Assembly (NCBI GenBank): GCA_002436085.1
Contig: DIXT01000020.1
Coordinates: 76,943-140,942, forward strand
Reading direction: 5' to 3'
Length of the DNA: 64,000 bases
Source of the DNA: Anaerolineaceae bacterium UBA6073
GTDB lineage: Bacteria; Chloroflexota; Anaerolineae; Anaerolineales; Anaerolineaceae
How positions within the stretch are numbered: position 1 is the stretch's first letter; each line of letters starts with the position of its first letter. This document shows, one piece after another, positions 24,144 through 33,145 of this stretch. The notes below the pieces were generated by a model, which was given only the letters and a program-made list of their open reading frames with translations, searched no databases and was not told the origin of the DNA. Position numbers and translations under genes: made by a program.

Positions 24144-24494
24144 CTACTTAGGCTGGCTGTTCACAACATCCAGGAACTGGCTAATAACGTCCCGCAGCAT
24201 CGGTTCGGGGAGCGCGCCAACCTGACGGTGGACAATTTTGCCTTTGGCAATCATCAGCATGGTTGGAATGCCTTCCACGTGGTACTTGCTGGCCCATTCC
24301 TGGTTTTCATCGGTGTTTACTTTGGCGACAATAAGTTTTTCGGCGTAATCTTTGGCGATTTTTTCAAGGATTGGCGCAACCATGCGGCAGGGTCCGCACC
24401 AGGGCGCCCAAAAATCCACGATGACCGGGACGGGGGAATCCAGGACTGCTTTTTGAAATGCGGCATCGGTTACATTGACTGGTTCACTGATCAT
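24144..24494 (-). CDS. trxA: Thioredoxin
   Basis: A 116-aa cytosolic thiol-disulfide reductant. The active site is WAPWCGPCRM (C33, C36), followed by TDENQEWASKYHVEGIPTMLM with the conserved cis-Pro. Length and motifs are normal. It faces murA across a shared hairpin. Confidence 0.94.
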   Translation of the reverse strand: MISEPVNVTDAAFQKAVLDSPVPVIVDFWAPWCGPCRMVAPILEKIAKDYAEKLIVAKVNTDENQEWASKYHVEGIPTMLMIAKGKIVHRQVGALPEPMLRDVISQFLDVVNSQPK

Positions 24495-24570
24495 GATAAT
24501 TCTCCTCTATTATTGAATGTCTTCTAGTTTACACGAAACTTGTATTAGATGTTTATTAACCTTATTCAAC

Positions 24571-24969
24571 CTAACCCCACCCTAGTTTTGCAAAAAGTGG
24601 CGGCCCAAGAATAATGAGACCCACTGCAATGGCGACGACAGCAGCGATCAATACTGCCGCTGCGCCAACGTCCTTGGCTATCCGGGCCAGCGGATGGCGC
24701 TCGGGGCTGGCGATATCCAGAATTGCTTCCAGGGCTGTGTTCAGGAATTCCGCGATCCACACGATACCAATCACGAGAAGAATGATCGCCCATTCATACC
24801 GTGATATTCCCAACCAAACTCCAACGGCGATGACCAGCGTGGTGGCCGCCAGGTGGATCCAGGCGTTCTTCTGCGTGCGCAGAACGTAGGCCCAGCCTTT
24901 AAATGCATATTTGAACGAATTAAATCGGGAGACGATAAAATTTCTGAGGGCAGTAAAAATATTTCTCAT
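24571..24969 (-). CDS. dgkA: DgkA-family undecaprenol/diacylglycerol kinase
   Basis: A 132-aa membrane kinase that recycles undecaprenol or diacylglycerol. A short basic N-terminus (RFNSFKYAFKGWAYVLR) leads into three membrane helices. The family motif is EFLNTALEAILD (near 77-88) followed by HPLARIAKDVGAAAVL. Gram-positive-type members prefer undecaprenol, which would fit peptidoglycan synthesis next to murA. Confidence 0.88.
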   Translation of the reverse strand: MRNIFTALRNFIVSRFNSFKYAFKGWAYVLRTQKNAWIHLAATTLVIAVGVWLGISRYEWAIILLVIGIVWIAEFLNTALEAILDIASPERHPLARIAKDVGAAAVLIAAVVAIAVGLIILGPPLFAKLGWG

Positions 24970-25082
24970 TCGCGCCGCACAATTGTTGGGGTTAACTATA
25001 ACCTAAAACACGCTTTCCTGGCTTTGATCATTGTAAAAAATCAGCCTTTGCAAGATGAAAAATGAGATACAATAGAGACCGC

Positions 25083-25154
25083 GCGGGTGTAGCCAAGTGG
25101 TAAGGCAGTAGCTTCCCAAGCTACCATTCGTGGGTTCGAATCCCATCACCCGCT
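25083..25154 (+). tRNA. tRNA-Gly (anticodon CCC)
   Basis: A 72-nt tRNA with acceptor arms GCGGGTG and CACCCGC. The anticodon stem GTAGC/GCTAC carries loop TTCCCAA, giving anticodon CCC. The T-loop is TTCGAAT. CCA is not encoded, and a T-run follows directly, which can terminate transcription. Confidence 0.95.
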
Positions 25155-25200
25155 TTTTTATTTAACTTCTGAACAGGCTGGCCAGGAATAAATCCGGGAT

Positions 25201-25917
25201 TTATTTCCCGCTCTCGGGTCTATCCAGGCGTGGATTGCCCTTTGGTCTCCTGTGTTTTCTGAAATATGCCACCGATATGGCAATCAGAATGAGCGCAATC
25301 GGGCTGGTAATCCATAATGTTGTTTTAGCTTTGCTCCGAACTGCTTGAGCAATTTCCGCCGGAGGAACGACCCGGATGACAAAAGGTACAGAGATGCTGT
25401 TGGTCGCGTCTTCCTGAATTCCGTTAGCCGCAATAATTGGATACACGAGATTCCCCTGAATGGTCCCTTGCAGATTCCTGCCAACTACCGTATCGGACGC
25501 CAGGATGAATTCGGCAGGAATGTAGATCGCATCTCTACGCTCAAAAATCGCGTTGTGCTGAATATTCTCATCCCAGGTTTTCTCCTGTGAGATTACAGCT
25601 GCTGGTTCCGCCGGGTTTGACCCGGTTTCGGAAATATTGATGGATAGACCCTCGGAAGCCCACAGCCCTTTAATGGATTTCCCTGCTTGAATTTCCAGAT
25701 TTACCTGTTTTCCAGGAGCCGCAACAAACACCTGGACTTGCTGCGTGTTTTTAGGAAAGGCGTTCAGTCGCTGCAGGTAAGACTGGATTAACGTTTCATC
25801 CCCCAGGGAAAACGCGTTGTTAAGGGCTGCCAGCGTCAAAACAGCGGCAATTAAACCTGCTCCAAGCATAAGCATTGGCCAGCTGGGTTTTTGTTTGGGC
25901 ACCGAATCGATAGTCAT
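25201..25917 (-). CDS. Membrane-anchored hypothetical protein
   Basis: 238 aa with a membrane span near 13-35 and another near 202-222, followed by a basic tail (RKHRRPKGNPRLDR). The large middle part (about 40-198) is then extracytoplasmic and beta-rich, without Cys. I do not recognise the family. The layout resembles a cell-surface sensor or adhesin. It is divergent from the PTS genes. Confidence 0.65.
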   Translation of the reverse strand: MTIDSVPKQKPSWPMLMLGAGLIAAVLTLAALNNAFSLGDETLIQSYLQRLNAFPKNTQQVQVFVAAPGKQVNLEIQAGKSIKGLWASEGLSINISETGSNPAEPAAVISQEKTWDENIQHNAIFERRDAIYIPAEFILASDTVVGRNLQGTIQGNLVYPIIAANGIQEDATNSISVPFVIRVVPPAEIAQAVRSKAKTTLWITSPIALILIAISVAYFRKHRRPKGNPRLDRPESGK

Positions 25918-26224
25918 TAAGCCTCCTGAGTTCGTTGAAATTCTATCACTTTAACAAGTTGACGTAGCACTCCAAATAGCCAAATGAATGGTGTTTTCAT
26001 GAAAACTAACACACAAATTTTGAATCGCGGTATATAATTACCGGGATGGCACAGTACTGCGGTTCTGTTTACGCTTTTTTCTTTCGTAGAGTAAAGCATT
26101 GGGGCTTTATCAATAGACAGGACCCGAAATCAATAACTAGCATTGAGCCCCGAACGGACCGAATAACTTTCAGTAATACCATATTATCGATAATCACATA
26201 TTTTGCTCGCAAATGGAGGAATAT
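25918..26224. promoter_or_regulatory. Divergent control region upstream of the PTS genes
   Basis: 307 bases between divergent genes. It holds the perfect 14-base palindrome GTTTTCATGAAAAC (25993-26006) and a -10-like TATAAT (26033-26038), with no strong -35. A 60-codon frame at 26046 looks spurious. The palindrome is a candidate operator for sugar-dependent control of the PTS module; no regulator gene is nearby. Confidence 0.5.
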
Positions 26225-26680
26225 TTGAACATAAAAGATTTGTTGAGACCAAATTTAGTCGAGCTGAATGTGTCCGTCACAGATTGGCAGGACGCTATTC
26301 GCGCAGTTGGCAAGCTGCTTGTGGCGGATAACGCGATTGAACCGCGCTTTGTGGACGCGATGATCCGCGTTGCCAAAGAGTTTGGACCCTACATTGTGCT
26401 TGCTCCTGGCTTTGCCATGCCCCATGCCCGCCCGGAAGACGGCTGCATCAAATCCAGTATGGGCTTGATAACTTTAGCGGAACCAGTGAATTTTGGAAAC
26501 CCGCAAAATGACCCTGTGAATGTCGTTGTCGCTTTGGCTGCTGTGGATAACAAAGGGCACATCGAAGGGCTTTCAGACCTGGCGGAAGTTATGATCGAAG
26601 ATGGTATCGTGGAGAAAATCGCTGCGGCGACTTCCGTAAAAGAAGTCCTTGCGATCATGTATGGCGACAAGGCTGAATAA
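26225..26680 (+). CDS. PTS EIIA component (fructose/mannitol/ascorbate type)
   Basis: A 151-aa cytosolic phosphocarrier that takes phosphate from HPr and passes it to EIIB. The phosphorylated His is H67 in PGFAMPHARPEDG. The frame opens at ATG 26213, but that ATG overlaps the ribosome site; TTG 26225 has GGAGG 5 bases upstream and gives MNIKDLLRPN. It is the first gene of a split PTS module (A, then B, C, transketolase, HPr, EI). Confidence 0.9.
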   Translation: MNIKDLLRPNLVELNVSVTDWQDAIRAVGKLLVADNAIEPRFVDAMIRVAKEFGPYIVLAPGFAMPHARPEDGCIKSSMGLITLAEPVNFGNPQNDPVNVVVALAAVDNKGHIEGLSDLAEVMIEDGIVEKIAAATSVKEVLAIMYGDKAE

Positions 26681-26806
26681 TCAATTGAGTGGTCAGTATT
26701 GTCAGAAGACCCAAACATAATCTCACCTTTGCTTTATGTTTGCGGTGGGAATAGCAACTTTTATCAGTTGAGTTTGTTTTATAATATGGATTAATAAAGG
26801 AGAAAA

Positions 26807-27094
26807 ATGATTAAAGTCTTCACATTATGTCCTCAAGGACTTGGCAGCAGCATGATTGCCAAGATTAACGTCCAGAAAGCTCTGGATGCGCTTGGCGTGG
26901 AAAGCGATATCGAATGCTCCGGCGTCGCTTCCATTGTTGGTCAGAAGTATGACATTATCGTAACGATCGAAGAAATGCGCAGTTCGCTTGAACGTGCCGA
27001 CCAAAACCGGATCGTCTATATTTCCAACTTCTTTAAGAAAGACGAAATCGCGCAGAAGGTGGAAGCCAAGCTGAGAGAACTGAAACTTATTTAA
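26807..27094 (+). CDS. PTS EIIB component, ascorbate/lactose-like fold
   Basis: A 95-aa phosphocarrier. The phospho-cysteine is C8 in TLCPQGLGSSM, the P-loop typical of UlaB/SgaB-type EIIB. AAAGGAGA precedes the ATG. It lies 126 bases after EIIA and 203 bases before EIIC. Together with the UlaA-like EIIC it points to ascorbate or a pentitol-like substrate rather than fructose. Confidence 0.9.
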   Translation: MIKVFTLCPQGLGSSMIAKINVQKALDALGVESDIECSGVASIVGQKYDIIVTIEEMRSSLERADQNRIVYISNFFKKDEIAQKVEAKLRELKLI

Positions 27095-27114
27095 TGTACA
27101 TAATTCGAAGCATC

Positions 27115-27130
27115 CATCACATATGTGATG
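27115..27130. repeat. 16-base perfect palindrome between EIIB and EIIC
   Basis: CATCACATATGTGATG is its own reverse complement. It lies 20 bases after the EIIB stop and 168 bases before EIIC. It could be an operator for an internal promoter or a short hairpin. Confidence 0.5.
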
Positions 27131-27297
27131 TTGCTGATTATTTGATTTTGACGGGTAAGTTTTATGGCAAAGTATTTCGTCTTTGTCAAAAGGAGGGGAG
27201 AAGGAGGAAAGGATATTTGAGATACTTGCATTGATTAATTCATTTTGTTAGTTTTGTAGGTTAACTGTTCAACTCAAACAAATGAAAAGGAGTCACT

Positions 27298-28698
27298 ATG
27301 CAAATCATTATCGACATTTTTGATTTTATCGCGACGCAGATCCTTTCCGCGTACAGTATCATCCTGGGTATTGTCGCGCTTGTAGGCCTCCTGCTGCTCA
27401 AACGCCCTGCCCATCAGGTTATCAGCGGCGTTATCAAGACCATCGTCGGTGTCATTATTATTGGCGCGGGCGCTGGTGTGTTGGTCGGCGGTATCGCCCC
27501 ATTGACGAACATCATTAACCACGTGCTTGGCGTGGAAGGCGTTCTGCCCACAAACGAAGCCGCGCTGCCATTTGCGCTTGAGCGCTTCGGACAGATCGGC
27601 TCCCTGGTAATGGTTGGCGGCTTTATTCTTAACGTCATCCTCGCCAGAGTGACCAAATACAAGTTTATTTACCTGACCGGCCATATCATGCTCTATGTCT
27701 CTCTGTTTGTGGTGATCGTTCTCAATGCCACCATGGGTCTCACCGGCTGGCAGCTGTGGCTGCTTGGCACCATTGTAATGGGCCTGTACTTCACCCTCAT
27801 GCCTGCCCTGGTTTACCCCGGCACCAAAGCCATTACTGGCGGCGAAAAATTCTCCGTCGGCCACACGGGCGACTTCTCCTACTGGTTCTCCTATGTGACT
27901 GGCAAGCTCTTCAAGAAGGGCACAAAATCCGCTGAGGAATTCAACCTGCCCAAGAGCCTGAGCTTCTTCCGCGATACCACTTCTGGTCTGGCTGTCACCG
28001 TACTGCCTCTGTACCTCATCCTGACCCTGGTCTCCTACAAATATGTTGCGGCAGAAGTTGCTGGTTCTCAGAATCCGATTATCTTCGCGATCATGAGCTC
28101 CCTGACCTTCGCTGCCGGTATGACCATCGTTCTGGCTGGTGTCCGCATGATGCTCGGTGAAATCATGCCTGCCTTCGCTGGTATTTCCGAGAAACTGGTA
28201 CCCGGCGCTGTCCCCGCCTTCGACTGCCCGGTTGTCTTCCCCTACGCTCCGACCGCTTTGCTGTTCGGCTTCCTGGCGATGTTCGCTGGCATGATCCTTG
28301 GTACGGGCTTGCAGCTCGGTCTGGGTGCCCTGTACGTTATCCTGCCCGGTGTGGTCCCCGCCTTCTTTGCCGGGGGCACTTCCGGTATCTTTGGTAACGC
28401 CACCGGCGGTTGGAAGGGCGCGATCTTTGGCCCGTTCATCATGGGCGTGGTCATGGCCATCGGTACCGGCTGGCTGATTCCCCTCACTGGCGACCTCTAC
28501 AAGACCGGCGCAACCTTTGGCGATCCTTTCTATGCCACAGTCGGCCTGGCTTTCGCAAAATGGGGCGACTTTGTTGGTAAAGGCGGCGTGCTTGGAATTA
28601 TCGCCATCGCCGTGGCTGTTGTCCTTGTTATCCTCGTCTTCGCAATGAGTCGCAAATACAAGGAGATTGAGGAAGAAGTTAAGGAAGTCGCTGAATAA
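27298..28698 (+). CDS. PTS EIIC permease, ascorbate (UlaA/SgaT) type
   Basis: A 466-aa integral membrane transporter with about ten or eleven hydrophobic segments, ending in a charged cytoplasmic tail (KYKEIEEEVKEVAE). The GTSGIFGNATGGWKGAIFG segment and overall layout match UlaA/SgaT permeases. AAAAGGAGT lies just before ATG. The real substrate may be ascorbate or another sugar acid or alcohol; transketolase downstream fits a product entering the pentose phosphate pathway. Confidence 0.88.
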   Translation: MQIIIDIFDFIATQILSAYSIILGIVALVGLLLLKRPAHQVISGVIKTIVGVIIIGAGAGVLVGGIAPLTNIINHVLGVEGVLPTNEAALPFALERFGQIGSLVMVGGFILNVILARVTKYKFIYLTGHIMLYVSLFVVIVLNATMGLTGWQLWLLGTIVMGLYFTLMPALVYPGTKAITGGEKFSVGHTGDFSYWFSYVTGKLFKKGTKSAEEFNLPKSLSFFRDTTSGLAVTVLPLYLILTLVSYKYVAAEVAGSQNPIIFAIMSSLTFAAGMTIVLAGVRMMLGEIMPAFAGISEKLVPGAVPAFDCPVVFPYAPTALLFGFLAMFAGMILGTGLQLGLGALYVILPGVVPAFFAGGTSGIFGNATGGWKGAIFGPFIMGVVMAIGTGWLIPLTGDLYKTGATFGDPFYATVGLAFAKWGDFVGKGGVLGIIAIAVAVVLVILVFAMSRKYKEIEEEVKEVAE

Positions 28699-28735
28699 CA
28701 GCCGCTTTCTCTCTTCTATTCGCTGACTTTTCTTG

Positions 28736-28773
28736 TCGGGCACTCCAGCGTGAACTTATCTGCGAGTGCCCGA
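28736..28773 (+). terminator. Hairpin between EIIC and transketolase
   Basis: TCGGGCACTC (28736-28745) pairs exactly with GAGTGCCCGA (28764-28773) around an 18-base loop. No T-run follows (AATTAAAT), so it may stabilise the upstream mRNA or attenuate rather than fully terminate. Confidence 0.55.
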
Positions 28774-28801
28774 ATTAAATATATGCAAAAGAGAGCAGGA
28801 T

Positions 28802-30814
28802 ATGGATAATGAAAAACTTCAGAATGAAGCCATAAACACAATCAGGTTCTTATCAGCGGACGCGGTGCAGAATGCAAACTCCGGGCATGCCGGATTGCCA
28901 ATGGGTACTGCCGCGATTGCTTACACCCTCTATAAAAAGCATCTCAAGTTTAACCCTCACAATCCTGATTGGTCTGACCGGGACCGTTTTGTGCTTTCTG
29001 GTGGGCACGGCTCCATGCTGCTTTACAGCCTTTTGTACCTGACTGGTTACGATCTCTCGTTGGAGGAGCTGAAAAATTTCCGACGCTGGGGCAGCCGTAC
29101 CCCGGGTCATCCTGAATATGGGGTCACCCCTGGCGTTGAAATCACCACCGGACCTCTGGGTCAGGGTTTGGCAACTGCTGTTGGCATGGCTATGGCTGAA
29201 GCGCACCTGGCTGCTGTCTACAACCGCCCAGGTCATGAAATTATCAATCACTACACGTATGTCCTGGCTTCGGATGGCGACCTGATGGAAGGCGTGACCT
29301 CTGAAGCGTGCTCTCTGGCTGGTCACCTGCGTCTTGGGAAGCTGATTGTCTTCTATGATGACAACCGCATCACCATTGACGGGGCTACAGATATTTCTTT
29401 TACTGAAGACCGCGCAAAACGCTACGAGGCCTATCACTGGCAGGTTCTGCATGTGCAGGACGGAAACAACGTAGAAGAACTGGACGCCGCCATTGAGGCT
29501 GCCAAAGCCGATCTTAGACCGTCCATCATCCTCTGCCGCACGCACATCGGCTACGGTTACCCTACCTGGCAGGATAATTCCGCCGCCCACAGCGGCATTC
29601 CCAGCAAAGAAGAGTTGGAAGGCGCCAAGAAGAATCTCGGCTATCCAACCGAGCCTCTCTTCTATGTTTCAGAAGAAGTTCTGGCGCATTATCGCGAAGC
29701 CGTACCCGCTGGCGAAAAACTGGAAGCGGATTGGAACGCTAAATTTGCTGCTTATGAGCAAGCCTTCCCTGAGCTTGCTGCTGAACTGAAGCGGATTCTT
29801 GCCGGAGAGCTGCCGGCTGGATGGGAAGAAAAACTGCCTGTCTTCAAGCCCGATACCAAGGGCATCCCCACCCGCAGCGCTTCCAACAAGGTTATCAATG
29901 CGCTCTCTGGCGTAATTCCTGAAATGATGGGCGGTTCGGCGGACCTCACGACCTCCAACTCAACCCTCATCGAGAACACCAAAGGCTTTCAGGCGGACCA
30001 GTACGACGGCCGCTATATCTATTTTGGCGTGCGAGAACACGCCATGGGCGCTATCATGAACGGCCTGGCCGTGCACAAGGGCGTGATTCCATTTGCCGCC
30101 ACCTTCCTGGTCTTCTCTGACTACCTGCGCCCAGCTTTGCGGCTGTCTGCCTTATCAAATTTGCCCAGCATCTGGCTGTTCTCGCACGACTCCTTCAACC
30201 TCGGTGAGGACGGCCCAACCCATCAGCCGGTTGAGCATCTCACCTCTCTGCGACTGATCCCGAACGTGGTGACTATACGCCCGGCAGACGCCAACGAGAC
30301 GAGTGAAGCCTGGCGAACAGCTCTCAAACGCCGCTACGCGCCCACTGTGATTGCGCTTTCCCGCCAACCGTTACCGGTGTTTGACCGCGAAAAGTACAAT
30401 CCCGCCAGCGGCGCGCAAAAAGGCGCTTACATCCTGGGGGACCTGGGCGAAGGCAAACCGCGCCTCATTCTGATCTCCTCCGGCTCCGAAGTTGAGCTGA
30501 TTGTTCGGGCTGGCGAGCAGCTTGCGTCTGAAGGTATCCCGGTCCGCCTGGTTTCCTTCCCGAGCTGGGAGCTGTTTAAAGCACAGGACCAGGCGTACCG
30601 CGACAGCGTGCTCCTTCCTGAGGTCAAAGCCAGATTAATGGTCGAGGCAGGCACCAGCATCGGCTTCGAGAAATGGGTTGGTCCTGAGGGCGATTACATT
30701 GCCATGGACCGCTTTGGTGCTTCCGCACCGAACGCTGTGCTGTTTGAAAAATTCGGTTTCAACCTCGAGAATGTTCTCTCAAAGAGCCGGGCGCTGCTCG
30801 CGAAATTGGGTTAA
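28802..30814 (+). CDS. tkt: Transketolase
   Basis: A thiamine-diphosphate enzyme of the non-oxidative pentose phosphate pathway. The 670-aa product is a full-length single chain. The ThDP motif starts at GDGDLMEGV-like ASDGDLMEGVTSEA; the N-terminus has NSGHAGLPMGTA and the second half has GVREHAMGAIMNGLA. ATG 28802 is preferred over 28766 because it gives the normal MDNEKLQNEAINTIRF start. Placement within the PTS module suggests the imported sugar is funnelled to pentose or xylulose phosphates. Confidence 0.95.
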   Translation: MDNEKLQNEAINTIRFLSADAVQNANSGHAGLPMGTAAIAYTLYKKHLKFNPHNPDWSDRDRFVLSGGHGSMLLYSLLYLTGYDLSLEELKNFRRWGSRTPGHPEYGVTPGVEITTGPLGQGLATAVGMAMAEAHLAAVYNRPGHEIINHYTYVLASDGDLMEGVTSEACSLAGHLRLGKLIVFYDDNRITIDGATDISFTEDRAKRYEAYHWQVLHVQDGNNVEELDAAIEAAKADLRPSIILCRTHIGYGYPTWQDNSAAHSGIPSKEELEGAKKNLGYPTEPLFYVSEEVLAHYREAVPAGEKLEADWNAKFAAYEQAFPELAAELKRILAGELPAGWEEKLPVFKPDTKGIPTRSASNKVINALSGVIPEMMGGSADLTTSNSTLIENTKGFQADQYDGRYIYFGVREHAMGAIMNGLAVHKGVIPFAATFLVFSDYLRPALRLSALSNLPSIWLFSHDSFNLGEDGPTHQPVEHLTSLRLIPNVVTIRPADANETSEAWRTALKRRYAPTVIALSRQPLPVFDREKYNPASGAQKGAYILGDLGEGKPRLILISSGSEVELIVRAGEQLASEGIPVRLVSFPSWELFKAQDQAYRDSVLLPEVKARLMVEAGTSIGFEKWVGPEGDYIAMDRFGASAPNAVLFEKFGFNLENVLSKSRALLAKLG

Positions 30815-30821
30815 TTGAGAC

Positions 30822-30865
30822 GAGGACCGATTTTAGCTTTGGAGCTGTAAGCCGGTCCTCCTTTT
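30822..30865 (+). terminator. Hairpin after transketolase
   Basis: GAGGACCG (30822-30829) pairs with CGGTCCTC (30853-30860), followed by CTTTT. The inner AGCTTTGGAGCT may form a second stem. It is a moderate intrinsic terminator or attenuator before the small zinc gene. Confidence 0.65.
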
Positions 30866-30890
30866 CAGATGAAAGGAAAGGACACTAAAA

Positions 30891-31094
30891 ATGCCAGACA
30901 AGAAAGATTTGCCGCGTACTTCAGCTCCTCAAAAAGGAGAAATCCAAGCCATCGTTTTTGGCGAAAAAGTCATCACAGTAAAGGACAAGTGCTCCTGCGG
31001 CGGCGCTGTTCACGTCACGCCTGACCCAAGCACGGGCGGCAAAGTGGCCACATGCGTCAAATGCGGCGCGGAATTGAAGTGGGGAGGCAAGTAG
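30891..31094 (+). CDS. Small zinc-ribbon protein
   Basis: 67 aa with CSCGG and CVKCG (a CxC plus CxxC zinc ribbon) and a conserved-looking HVTPDPSTGGKVATC. GAAAGGA precedes the ATG. It ends 2 bases before the HPr start, so the two are coupled. Function unknown. Confidence 0.7.
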   Translation: MPDKKDLPRTSAPQKGEIQAIVFGEKVITVKDKCSCGGAVHVTPDPSTGGKVATCVKCGAELKWGGK

Positions 31095-31096
31095 GG

Positions 31097-31366
31097 ATGG
31101 AAAAAGGCAAAGTTAAAGTTGTCAACGAAGTAGGTCTGCACGCCCGACCCGCAGCGTTATTTGTCGCCAAAGCTGCCAGTTTCAAATCCGACATCCGCAT
31201 CCACAACGCCACCAAAGACGGAAAATGGGTTAGCGCCAAGAGTATTCTGGGCGTTCTGACCTTGGGCGTGGAAAAAGACCACGAAATTGAGATCACCGCT
31301 GAAGGCGCAGACGAAGCGGAAGCTGTAAAGCAAATAATCGCGCTCATCGAGAACGACTTCGCGTAA
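31097..31366 (+). CDS. ptsH: PTS phosphocarrier protein HPr
   Basis: An 89-aa HPr. H15 (GLHARPAAL) is phosphorylated by EI. S49 in SAKSILGVL corresponds to regulatory Ser46, so HPr kinase control is possible, but no hprK is in the window. The ATG at 31097 starts 2 bases after the zinc-ribbon stop, with GGAGG in the end of that gene. EI follows 51 bases later. Confidence 0.95.
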   Translation: MEKGKVKVVNEVGLHARPAALFVAKAASFKSDIRIHNATKDGKWVSAKSILGVLTLGVEKDHEIEITAEGADEAEAVKQIIALIENDFA

Positions 31367-31417
31367 AATTAACTCCCAAAAGTTTGGAAGTCAGGCCTTA
31401 AGTTAAGGGAGAGCACT

Positions 31418-33130
31418 ATGATCATTTTGAAAGGCATTCCGGCTTCCGGGGGGATTGCGACCGGTCCTGCGTATGTATTCCGCCACGCGGAGCTTGGTAT
31501 TAAGCGGGAAACGATTTCTGACCCAGCCGCTGAAATCTCCCGCTTGGATTCTGCCCGCGATATTGCGCGGCAGCAGCTGCAAACACTCAGGGAGAAAACC
31601 GAATTAGAAGCCAGCGCTGACGAAGCGGCGATTTTTGACGCGCATGCTATGTTCCTTGATGATCCATCGCTCTTGGAATTGGTAGCGGATGCCGTAAACA
31701 ACCGGAAACTGAATGTCGAAGCTGCCTGGTCGGACGGCATCGAGAACTTTGCCCAGCAAATGGAAATGATGGGCGACGAATACCTGAGCGCCCGCGCCGC
31801 GGATATTCGCGACGTTGGAAAACGAGTTATCCGCATCCTTAGCGGGCAGGGCGATACGGACCTTTCAGAATTGTCCGCCCCTTCGATAATTCTTGCCCAG
31901 GATCTGACCCCTTCAGACACCGCGCGCCTGGATAAGAATTTCGTGCTTGGCTTCGCGACGGCTGAAGGCGGACCGACTTCCCACACTGCTATTCTCGCAA
32001 AAGCTCTCGGCTTGCCAGCGGTCGTTGGCTGCGGTCCTGCGCTGCTTGAGATTTGCGGCGGAACTGAGATGCTCATTCACGGCGGCAAAGGCGAACTGAT
32101 TGCCAGCCCGGACGAGGAAACCAAAAAGCGCTATGTACAACTCACCGGCGAAGCGTCGCGCATGGCCGAGCTTGAGTTGAAATCCGCCGGCGATCACGCG
32201 GTCACCAAAGACGGACGTCAGGTGGAGATTGTGGCGAATGTAGGCAGCCCCAGCGATGCCGTGTCAGCCTTGAAATTTGGCGCGGAAGGCATCGGCTTAC
32301 TGCGAACTGAGTTCCTTTACCTGGAACGCACCACCGCCCCTACCGAAGAAGAGCAGCTCGCAGCGTACAAAGCCGTCCTGGATGTGATGGAAAAGCGCCC
32401 GGTGGTTGTGCGCACGCTGGATGTCGGCGGCGATAAACAGCTTGATTATTTGGACCTCGGCAAAGAAGCCAATCCATTCCTGGGATGGCGCGCCATCCGG
32501 ATGTGTCTTGACAAACCTGATTTCTTCAAAATTCAATTGCGGGCGCTGTTGCGCGCCAGCCCTGGACATGACCTGCGCATCATGTTCCCGATGATTGCGA
32601 CGCTGGAAGAAGTACGGCGTTCCAAAGCCCTGCTGGCTGAAGCGCGCCAGGAAGTGATCGCGGCTGGTTTTCCGGTTGCCGAAAACATCCAGGTCGGCAT
32701 CATGGTGGAAATCCCGGCTGCCGCACAGATGGCAGACCTGTTTGCCAAAGAAGTGGACTTTTTCAGCATCGGTACCAACGACCTTACCCAATACACCATG
32801 GCCGCTGAGCGCACCAGTGAAAAGATGGCATATCTGGCGGATCCCTGTCATCCGGCAGTCGTCCGCCAGATTAAGCGGGTCATCGAAGAAGGTCACAAAG
32901 CAGGTATCTGGATTGGCGTGTGCGGTGAAATGGCTGGTGATCCGGAAGCCGCCCCGATCTTGCTCGGCTTGGGGCTGGATGAATTCAGTATGGCCGCACC
33001 CAGCATACCCCATCTGAAAGCTATTCTGCGCGAATGGTCGTATGCCAATGCCAAGAAACTTGCTGAAGCGGTGATCAATCTGGAGAACGGCGCGGCAGTG
33101 CGCGAACACGTGCGGAACTTCAGGCTTTAA
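31418..33130 (+). CDS. ptsI: PTS enzyme I (phosphoenolpyruvate-protein phosphotransferase)
   Basis: A 570-aa enzyme that starts the PTS phosphate relay from PEP. The phospho-His is H189 in GGPTSHTAILAKALGLPAVVG. The PEP-binding barrel has the signatures LLRTEFLY, MVEIPAAAQMADLFAKEVDFFSIGTNDLTQY and IGVCGEMAGDP. Length and motifs are normal. With HPr and EIIA/B/C it forms a complete system. Confidence 0.96.
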   Translation: MIILKGIPASGGIATGPAYVFRHAELGIKRETISDPAAEISRLDSARDIARQQLQTLREKTELEASADEAAIFDAHAMFLDDPSLLELVADAVNNRKLNVEAAWSDGIENFAQQMEMMGDEYLSARAADIRDVGKRVIRILSGQGDTDLSELSAPSIILAQDLTPSDTARLDKNFVLGFATAEGGPTSHTAILAKALGLPAVVGCGPALLEICGGTEMLIHGGKGELIASPDEETKKRYVQLTGEASRMAELELKSAGDHAVTKDGRQVEIVANVGSPSDAVSALKFGAEGIGLLRTEFLYLERTTAPTEEEQLAAYKAVLDVMEKRPVVVRTLDVGGDKQLDYLDLGKEANPFLGWRAIRMCLDKPDFFKIQLRALLRASPGHDLRIMFPMIATLEEVRRSKALLAEARQEVIAAGFPVAENIQVGIMVEIPAAAQMADLFAKEVDFFSIGTNDLTQYTMAAERTSEKMAYLADPCHPAVVRQIKRVIEEGHKAGIWIGVCGEMAGDPEAAPILLGLGLDEFSMAAPSIPHLKAILREWSYANAKKLAEAVINLENGAAVREHVRNFRL

Positions 33131-33145
33131 GGACTACTGAATAAA

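Noticed and set aside
26046..26228. A 60-codon open frame before EIIA
   Set aside because: Composition is odd, there is no ribosome site, and it overlaps the EIIA start region.
27274..28743. A 489-codon open frame on the minus strand opposite EIIC
   Set aside because: It is the antisense shadow of a real membrane permease; it has a His/Asn/Asp-rich, low-complexity sequence and no ribosome site.
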